Assembly (NCBI GenBank): GCA_023409975.1
Contig: JAEYQO010000021.1
Location: 1-36,052 of the forward strand
Direction of reading: 5' to 3'
From: Bacteroidota bacterium
GTDB taxonomy: Bacteria > Bacteroidota > Bacteroidia > Chitinophagales > Chitinophagaceae
DNA length: 36,052 bases
Shown here: positions 31,180 through 36,052 of the stretch, piece by piece
Position numbering within the stretch: position 1 is the stretch's first letter
Layout: every line of letters begins with the position of its first letter
Notes under the pieces: model-generated
What the model was told of the DNA's origin: nothing
Database searches by the model: none
What the model saw: only the letters and a program-made list of their open reading frames with translations
Translations under genes and position numbers: made by a program

Positions 31180-31668
31180 CTACCGGATAAAAATCTGTGT
31201 GAAGTAAAGATTGCCATCGGCTGCCCGGGCTATGCCGATCCCGGTTTGGCTGTAGTCCCCCTCAATATTGCGCCGGTGCCCGCTACTCCGCAACCAGAGA
31301 TTCACGACCCGTTCTGCTGAGAGCTTCCCAAAGGCCACGTTTTCTGCCATGGCACTCATGCCTGCGATTTCCTTTTTCAGTTCAGCGTTCCGCTGCTCAA
31401 ATCCGTCATGACCGAAAGCCGTTTTCCCACGAGCCATGTTGGCGCTGTGTTCGTCCGCTATACGTCCCGTGATGTTATTCTGTACTAAGGGAGAGAGACG
31501 CTTTTCCTTGCGGTACTCATTGATGAGTTGAAGTATTTCATTTTTGAGAGCAGCCATTTCCCCTGTGGTTGCAGCGGTACCGTTATCCCCCCTGGTGCCC
31601 GCCGATACCGGCCGGCCGCACGACAGGAAGGTGAAAAGACCCAGGAGTAAAAAATATCGGATGATCAT
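31180..31668 (-). CDS. CAP-domain (SCP/PR-1-like) lipoprotein
   Basis: A 162-aa exported lipoprotein (signal MIIRYFLLLGLFTFLSC, lipid cysteine 17, then a ~25-aa flexible G/T-rich linker) carrying one CAP domain. Motifs of the family: ILQLINEYRKEKRLSPL (helix 1), IADEHSANMARGKTAFGHDGF (cavity His), MAENVAFG (Glu), VNLWLRSSGHRRNIEGDYSQTGIGIA (second His; the H-R-x-N-I-x-G signature), YFTQIF at the end. Both histidines and the glutamate are present. Bacterial CAP proteins are envelope proteins with no settled activity. It lies 123 bp downstream of the carboxylase gene on the same strand, separated by a repeat copy. Confidence 0.9.
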   Translation of the reverse strand: MIIRYFLLLGLFTFLSCGRPVSAGTRGDNGTAATTGEMAALKNEILQLINEYRKEKRLSPLVQNNITGRIADEHSANMARGKTAFGHDGFEQRNAELKKEIAGMSAMAENVAFGKLSAERVVNLWLRSSGHRRNIEGDYSQTGIGIARAADGNLYFTQIFIR

Positions 31669-31710
31669 GTTTTTAGCTTAAAGTGAAAATTAAGCATAAA
31701 TGGTGCCAGA

Positions 31711-31791
31711 TTGGCCGTTGGCTTTTGGCCATTGGCCATTGGCGGGTGTAACGGAAGCAAAGGCCAAGGCCAAAGCCCCAACCCTCAACCT
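31711..31791. repeat. Single copy of the TTGGCC...GGCCAA composite repeat
   Basis: Same modules and orientation as the array at 33405-33790. TTGGCCATTGGC (31732-31743), a 19-nt spacer starting GGGTGTAACGG, then GCCAAGGCCAA (31763-31773): an 11-bp stem with one bulged A. A short CAACCCTCAACC heptad tail runs up to the carboxylase stop codon. It occupies nearly all of the gap between the carboxylase and CAP genes. Confidence 0.8.
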
Positions 31792-33330
31792 CTACAGCGG
31801 AATATTCCCGTGCTTTCGCTTCGGTAAATTGACCACTTTATATTCCAGCATCTTGAACGCACGGATCAGTTTGAGGCGGGTTGCGTCGGGTATGATCACC
31901 TCATCAATGAATCCTCTCGCTGCAGCGCCATATGGATTGGCGAATTTCTCAGCATACTCCGCCTCTTTTTCCTTCAGCTTGGCTTCCGGGTCCGCGGCTT
32001 CAGCAATCTGACGTTTAAAAATGATCTCCGCTGCACCCTTGGCACCCATTACAGCTATCTCAGCAGTAGGCCAGGCGTAGTTCAGGTCGGCACCGATATG
32101 CTTTGAGTTCATCACATCATAGGCCCCACCGTAAGCCTTACGGGTAATCACCGTCACCTTAGGCACAGTCGCCTCACTCAGCGCATAGAGAAGTTTGGCC
32201 CCGTTCGTAATAATGCCGTTCCATTCCTGGTCTGTCCCGGGAAGAAAACCCGGCACATCCACCAGCACCAGCAATGGGATATTAAACGCATCGCAAAAAC
32301 GCGTGAAACGAGCCCCTTTCTTGCTGGAATTAATATCAAGAACGCCCGCAAGGCTCGCAGGCTGATTGGCAACAATACCAATGCTTCGTCCGCCCATTCT
32401 GGCAAAGCCCACAACAATATTCTCTGCATAATCCTTGTGCACCTCGAGAAAGGAATCCACATCCACCAGCTCTTCGATCACCTCCTTCATATCGTAGGGC
32501 TGATTAGGATTTTCCGGTATGATCGTGTTGAGTGCAGGGCGCATCTCGTCCGCACCTTCGTAGGCATATACCGGTGCATCTTCCTCGCAGTTCTGGGGCA
32601 TATAGCTCAGTAGTTGCTTGATGCGCTCGATGCACTCCACTTCATTGGCCACCGCAAAATGTGTGACACCCGATTTGCTGGCATGCGTCTGAGCTCCACC
32701 CAGCTCCTCGGAAGTGACCTGTTCGTGTGTCACGGTCTTTACCACATTGGGCCCCGTCACAAACATGTAAGAGGTATTTTCCACCATGAGGATGAAATCC
32801 GTGATGGCGGGTGAGTAGACCGCGCCGCCTGCACAGGGGCCCATTATGGCGGATATTTGAGGAATTACCCCGGAAGATTTTACATTTCTATAGAAGATGT
32901 CTGCATAGCCGCCCAGTGAAACGACGCCCTCCTGTATCCTCGCTCCACCGCTGTCGTTCAGACCGATAACGGGCGCACCGTTCTGAATCGCCAGATCCAT
33001 GATCTTACAAATCTTTTCGGCATGGGTTTCGGAGAGGCTGCCACCAAAAACAGTGAAGTCCTGTGAAAAAACATAAACCAGTCTGCCGTTGATCCTGCCG
33101 TATCCCGTTACTACACCATCACCTGGATAAATTTCTTTCTCCATGCCGAAGTCCCGGCTACGATGGGTCACCATCATACCAATCTCCTCAAAACTGCCGT
33201 CGTCCAGTAGAAGTTGAATACGTTCCCGGGCAGTGAGTTTTCCTTTCTTGTGCTGACTCTCGATCCTTTTTTCACCACCACCCAGAAGGGCTTGTTCCTG
33301 TTTTTGTTTAAGTTGGGCTACCTTATCCAT
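31792..33330 (-). CDS. Acyl-CoA carboxylase beta (carboxyltransferase) subunit
   Basis: Biotin-dependent carboxyltransferase, PccB/MmdA type, 512 aa from ATG 33330. The frame stays open upstream into the repeats, giving a spurious extension beginning MANGQRP; the real start has the family N-terminus MDKVAQLKQKQEQALLGGG. Crotonase-fold landmarks: TARERIQLLLDDGSFEEIG, VFSQDFTVFGGSL, GLNDSGGARIQEGV, GPCAGGAVYSPA (first oxyanion hole), FVTGPNVVKTVTHEQVTSEELGGA (CoA/biotin site), then the second domain with DVPGFLPGTDQEWNGIITNGAKLL, TRKAYGGAYDVMNSK and the end KHGNIPL. Probably acts on propionyl-CoA, with biotin carboxylase and BCCP encoded elsewhere; acetyl-CoA or methylmalonyl-CoA specificity is not excluded. 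Confidence 0.93.
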   Translation of the reverse strand: MDKVAQLKQKQEQALLGGGEKRIESQHKKGKLTARERIQLLLDDGSFEEIGMMVTHRSRDFGMEKEIYPGDGVVTGYGRINGRLVYVFSQDFTVFGGSLSETHAEKICKIMDLAIQNGAPVIGLNDSGGARIQEGVVSLGGYADIFYRNVKSSGVIPQISAIMGPCAGGAVYSPAITDFILMVENTSYMFVTGPNVVKTVTHEQVTSEELGGAQTHASKSGVTHFAVANEVECIERIKQLLSYMPQNCEEDAPVYAYEGADEMRPALNTIIPENPNQPYDMKEVIEELVDVDSFLEVHKDYAENIVVGFARMGGRSIGIVANQPASLAGVLDINSSKKGARFTRFCDAFNIPLLVLVDVPGFLPGTDQEWNGIITNGAKLLYALSEATVPKVTVITRKAYGGAYDVMNSKHIGADLNYAWPTAEIAVMGAKGAAEIIFKRQIAEAADPEAKLKEKEAEYAEKFANPYGAAARGFIDEVIIPDATRLKLIRAFKMLEYKVVNLPKRKHGNIPL

Positions 33331-33347
33331 ATTTGCGAAATCAGCGA

Positions 33348-33379
33348 CAAACCTAAGATTTTGTCTCTCGTGCAGCAAA
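33348..33379 (-). promoter_or_regulatory. Promoter of the carboxylase gene, Bacteroidota type
   Basis: On the minus strand TTTG (33379-33376), 20 nt, TAGGTTTG (33355-33348): a full match to TTTG-N17/23-TAnnTTTG. The -7 box ends 17 nt before ATG 33330, so the leader is short. This is the best promoter match in the window, and the repeat array begins 26 bp upstream of it. Confidence 0.65.
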
Positions 33380-33404
33380 TATCCGGCAGGCGGGGGACGA
33401 TCTG

Positions 33405-33790
33405 CTGGCCGTTGGCCGTTAGCCATTGGCCATTGGCTGGTTTAGCGAAGGCCAAGGCCAAGGCCAAGGCAAAAAAACCGAGGCGCCCATACACCTACAA
33501 CCGACAACCATCAACCAAACTGGCCGTTGGCCCTTAGCCATTGGCCATTGGCGGGTTTAGCGAAGGCCCAGGCCAAAGCCAAGGCGCCCCCAAAACTCAC
33601 AACCCACAACCATCAACCATCACCCTGGCCGTTGGCCGTTAGCCATTGGCCATTGGCGGGTTTAGCGAAGGCCAAGGCCAAGGCCAAGGCGCCCCGGAAC
33701 TCACAACCCTCAACCATCAACCAAAGGGGCCATTAGCCATTGGCCATTGGCGGGTGTGGCGAAGGCGAAAGCGAAGGCCAAAGCCAAGGT
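33405..33790. repeat. Four tandem composite repeats (~94-115 bp each)
   Basis: Units begin near 33405, 33520, 33625 and 33728. Each has (i) period-7 GCCGTTG/GCCATTG units, (ii) a conserved spacer GGGTTTAGCGAAG, (iii) period-6 GGCCAA units, then (iv) period-7 CAACCAT/CAACCCT units. Parts i and iii of the third unit pair as TTGGCCATTGGC (33646-33657) with GCCAAGGCCAA (33671-33681), leaving one bulged A and a 13-nt loop. Units two and three are nearly identical over ~66 bp; the fourth is more diverged and lacks its first part. Frames across it give repetitive HWPLAGLAKAKAKA-like peptides and are not genes. Confidence 0.9.
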
Positions 33791-33840
33791 AACCCACAAC
33801 CCGCAGCCCCCAACTGACAACTCACAACCCCCAACCCTTA
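33791..33840. repeat. Degenerate heptad array, CAACCC-type
   Basis: Successive 7-nt units such as ACAACCC, GCAGCCC, CCAACTG, ACAACTC, ACAACCC, CCAACCC. The phase is kept although the sequence varies. It continues into the TCTGACA array without a gap. Confidence 0.75.
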
Positions 33841-33878
33841 TCTGACATCTGACATCTGACATCTGTCATCTGACATCT
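33841..33878. repeat. Heptad array, TCTGACA units
   Basis: Five and a half units of TCTGACA with one variant (TCTGTCA). It is the same unit and orientation as the array at 235-290, about 33.6 kb away. Confidence 0.9.
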
Positions 33879-33927
33879 TAAGCCAAAGCCAAAGCCAAAG
33901 CCAAGGCCAAAGCCAAGGCCAAGGCCG
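33879..33927. repeat. Hexad array, GCCAAA/GCCAAG units
   Basis: About eight 6-nt units of GCCAAA or GCCAAG. It is the period-6 component of the composite repeats standing on its own. Confidence 0.9.
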
Positions 33928-33934
33928 CTTTTCC

Positions 33935-33981
33935 ACTAACGACTAACGACTAACCACTAATGACTAACGACTAACGACTAT
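33935..33981. repeat. Heptad array, ACTAACG units
   Basis: Six and a half units of ACTAACG (variants ACTAACC, ACTAATG), ending directly at the candidate promoter of the thioredoxin-like gene, so the -33 region of that gene lies inside the array. Confidence 0.92.
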
Positions 33982-33985
33982 ACCC

Positions 33986-33993
33986 TACCTTTA
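33986..33993 (+). promoter_or_regulatory. Candidate -7 element for the thioredoxin-like gene
   Basis: TACCTTTA differs from TAnnTTTG in the last base and lies 7 nt before ATG 34001. No TTTG exists upstream because the ACTAACG array occupies that place. Confidence 0.3.
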
Positions 33994-34000
33994 TACTTCT

Positions 34001-34489
34001 ATGAGATTGGCTGTAGTTGTTTTATTGTTCTTTTTCTGTTTCACGGGCCGGGCAGGTGCTCAGGTGCCTGCCCTTACAGCGCAGGAACTTATGGCTCGTG
34101 CTTCAAGCCCCGATACGTTTTACATCCTCAATTTCTGGGCTACCTGGTGCGGTCCCTGTATCAAAGAACTCCCGGAATTTGAGACACTTCAGAAGGATTA
34201 TGAGGGCAGGCCGGTGAAGATCCTGATGGTAAGTCTCGATTTCGAAGAGGATGTTCCGGACAAGCTTCCGCGCTTTATCAGAAGGAAGATGCCCGATCTT
34301 GAAGTGGTCTGGCTTTCCGAAACAAACGCCAATGAATTCATCCCAAAGATCGAAGAGCGATGGGGTGGAGCGATACCCGCCACGCTCCTGCTTTATCCGC
34401 TGATGCAGTACCGGAAGTTCTTCGAAGGGACGGTGACTGCTGAGCAAATGAAAACTCTGATCGATAAACAACTGGCCCTGAAACCCTGA
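34001..34489 (+). CDS. Exported thioredoxin-like (TlpA/ResA-type) protein
   Basis: A 162-aa periplasmic thioredoxin-fold protein. Signal peptide MRLAVVVLLFFFCFTGRAGAQ. The fold follows the TlpA pattern: FYILNFWATWCGPCIKELPEFETLQKDY with active-site W49-C50-G-P-C53, then VKILMVSLDFEEDV, an inserted helix DKLPRFIRRKMPDLEVVW, and the cis-proline loop GAIPATLLLYP, with a final FFEGTVTAEQMKTLI. Expected role is disulfide reduction or cytochrome/envelope protein maturation; the partner is unknown. FUSC gene follows after 14 bp and is probably cotranscribed. Confidence 0.9.
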   Translation: MRLAVVVLLFFFCFTGRAGAQVPALTAQELMARASSPDTFYILNFWATWCGPCIKELPEFETLQKDYEGRPVKILMVSLDFEEDVPDKLPRFIRRKMPDLEVVWLSETNANEFIPKIEERWGGAIPATLLLYPLMQYRKFFEGTVTAEQMKTLIDKQLALKP

Positions 34490-34503
34490 TTATCTAAGTC
34501 TTG

Positions 34504-36052
34504 ATGCGGTTTGACCCATACAAACGGTTGAATAGGCTGCTGGAGCAGGAAACTTTTGAGCCTGCCCTTAGCTGGGGGCTTCGGATGGCTGTGGCCTCCA
34601 TGATCCCGATTATCTGGGGCGTAGCCAACAATCAGATGGATATGGTGCGCTGGGTGGTCCTGACGGCAGAGTGCATCTGCTGGGTGGAACTAAAAGGCTC
34701 CCTGCCGCAGCGCGTACGCATACTCATCGGCGGCACTCTCCTCGCCGTATTTTTCGGGGTCCTGGGGAGCATTACTGGCCCCTTCCTCTGGGTCAGTGTC
34801 ACCCTGATGCTGCTTGTTGGCTTCGTAGCCGGATTGTTTAAAAATCTCGGTGATCGCGGAAGCGGACTGGCCATCTGTGTTTTTGTGATGTTCATCATCA
34901 CCAATGCCTTCCCCACGCGAGACAATGAAGATTTGCAGATCCGAACCATGCTGATCGCACTGGGCGGCTTCTGGAACTTTCTTGTGGGTCTGGGTGCCGC
35001 TCTGCTGATCCCGCGTCAGGAACCCTACCGCAGAACCATTGCCCTGATCTGGAAAGCTAATGGGAGTCTGGTGCGCACCATCGGGTCCGGCTGGGATGGA
35101 ACATCACTGCGTAGCCAGGTAAGGGAGGTCTATCTTGCCGAGCGCGACGTAAGGGGAGCGCTGGATAACTCCATCCATTTCTATAGCGCCCTGGCGCACC
35201 AGGTCAGCAGAAATGATCCGGAGGAGTATCAGTTGGCGCATATCCGTAAGGCAACTTCCCTCGTGGCCACCCATATTTCCGCTATCGGGGAGGAACTGGA
35301 AACTGTGAAGATCAGGGATGTTTCACCGGAGCTTACCATCAAGATCAGTGCCTGCTTCCGCGCACTGGAAAGGGTTGCGGAACGACTGGCAGTATTCATC
35401 ATTCTGATGAAGCCGGAAGAAGAACTTCTCGTAAGTTCCCGCGTCGCAAGGTTTCATCATGCTATCGCCCTGCTTCGGGAATACCCGCTTCCTGAAGATC
35501 ATCAGCTGGCGCCTGTGGTGAAAAGAGTGATCCATCTATTTGAAAGAACAGGCAAGCTGATAGAATCTGTACTGGCAAGACTTACTGAACTCGGCACAGA
35601 CAAACCCATCTATCGCTCCTATTCAGCTATCAAAACCTTGTTTGTCCTGCATCCCGGTCACTGGTGGCGAAACGTAAAACTGCTTTTCAATTTCAACACC
35701 TTTACGGCCAGGTATGCGGTGCGAAGTGCCATCGCTGCAACCGTCGCCATGTTCCTGGCAAAATGGTTCGATGTGGAAAGGGGCTACTGGCTGCCGTTTA
35801 CCGTCATCATTGTCGTACAGCCCTATTTCGGCGCGACGTTTATAAAAGCCCGCGACAGAATCATCGGGACGCTCGCGGGGGGGATCGCAGGAGGGCTGCT
35901 GGTGCGGTTGCCCGCTGGTTTGTACGCAAAGGAGATCATGCTGTTTATCTGTTCCGTCTGCATGGTCTATTTCATCAGGAGGCGCTACTCCGTTGCGGCT
36001 TTCTTCATGACGCTGAGTCTCGTGCTGGTATTTCATGTAGAAGATGAGGCCA
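34504..36052 (+). CDS. FUSC-family inner-membrane protein, partial (3' end outside the window)
   Basis: Open from ATG 34504 to the last base with no stop (516 codons seen). The start has no signal peptide (MRFDPYKRLNRLLEQETFEP), then a block of membrane helices (~22-180: LRMAVASMIPIIWGV, WVVLTAECICWVELKGS, ILIGGTLLAVFFGVLG, LMLLVGFVAGLF, LAICVFVMFIITNAFPT), a cytosolic helical region (~190-395), and a second membrane block starting TARYAVRSAIAATVAMFLA (~402) with ERGYWLPFTVIIVVQPYFGATF and RIIGTLAGGIAGGLL, the FUSC_2/YccS signature. The family includes candidate efflux proteins for aromatic acids and related compounds; substrate unknown. Cotranscribed with the thioredoxin-like gene. Confidence 0.85.
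   Translation, partial: MRFDPYKRLNRLLEQETFEPALSWGLRMAVASMIPIIWGVANNQMDMVRWVVLTAECICWVELKGSLPQRVRILIGGTLLAVFFGVLGSITGPFLWVSVTLMLLVGFVAGLFKNLGDRGSGLAICVFVMFIITNAFPTRDNEDLQIRTMLIALGGFWNFLVGLGAALLIPRQEPYRRTIALIWKANGSLVRTIGSGWDGTSLRSQVREVYLAERDVRGALDNSIHFYSALAHQVSRNDPEEYQLAHIRKATSLVATHISAIGEELETVKIRDVSPELTIKISACFRALERVAERLAVFIILMKPEEELLVSSRVARFHHAIALLREYPLPEDHQLAPVVKRVIHLFERTGKLIESVLARLTELGTDKPIYRSYSAIKTLFVLHPGHWWRNVKLLFNFNTFTARYAVRSAIAATVAMFLAKWFDVERGYWLPFTVIIVVQPYFGATFIKARDRIIGTLAGGIAGGLLVRLPAGLYAKEIMLFICSVCMVYFIRRRYSVAAFFMTLSLVLVFHVEDEA

Noticed and set aside
33331..33426. N-terminal extension of the carboxylase subunit into the repeats
   Set aside because: The family N-terminus begins at ATG 33330, and a full promoter match lies inside the extension.
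33214..33736. Two open frames giving repetitive HWPLAGLAKAKAKA-like peptides
   Set aside because: The peptides follow from translating period-6 and period-7 DNA repeats without stops; one frame also crosses the carboxylase promoter and start region.
33405..33981. CRISPR array
   Set aside because: No constant-length repeats separated by unique spacers; everything is repetitive, units are 6-7 nt, and no cas gene is present.

Overview
The window looks like chromosomal DNA from a member of the Bacteroidota, most likely a Chitinophagaceae- or Saprospiria-like lineage. The evidence is type IX secretion (T9SS) cargo with both type A and type B C-terminal sorting domains, a PorP/SprF protein, a PorE-like OmpA protein, a BT_3928-family protein, TAnnTTTG-type -7 promoter elements, and no Shine-Dalgarno sequences in front of most genes. 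The lineage call is inference from gene content only. I see no tRNA, rRNA, CRISPR array, prophage or insertion sequence.

Layout. Positions 1-434 are non-coding and full of short tandem repeats. 435-3648 (minus) is ftsK followed by lolA. 3836-10046 (plus) is a surface/secretion cassette: a large type B T9SS cargo, a PorP/SprF protein and a TPR/beta-propeller/OmpA protein resembling PorE. 10104-13174 (plus) holds prmA, plsY, an M48 lipoprotein protease and a spermidine-synthase-like methyltransferase, which meets a convergent OxyR-type regulator. 14369-18267 is a tandem pair of paralogous type A T9SS surface proteins, closed by a strong hairpin shared with convergent guaB. 19892-25068 holds a GNAT-like protein, then folP with a monooxygenase-fold protein (minus), divergent from DUF1599, BT_3928-family and ABC permease genes (plus). 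25276-27375 is a phosphate uptake pair (DUF47 plus a Pit transporter carrying an internal PDZ-like domain). 27458-31174 is a SWI/SNF helicase with two SWIM zinc fingers. 31180-33330 (minus) is a CAP-domain lipoprotein and an acyl-CoA carboxylase beta subunit. 33331-34000 is a 670-bp divergent region almost filled by repeats. The window ends with a thioredoxin-like protein and a FUSC-family membrane protein cut by the window edge.

Functionally this is mostly housekeeping (chromosome segregation, lipoprotein trafficking, phospholipid, GMP and folate synthesis, phosphate uptake) with cell-surface modules inserted. The most unusual material is the repeat system. At four separate places (1-434, 14251-14297, 31711-31791, 33405-33981) the intergenic DNA is built from degenerate tandem repeats. 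Their units differ in sequence but nearly all share a 7-nt period, and the same modules recur in the same orientation, partly organised into ~105-bp composite units able to form a bulged hairpin with a conserved loop. I know of no named family for this; the nearest analogy is the heptanucleotide STRR repeats of filamentous cyanobacteria.
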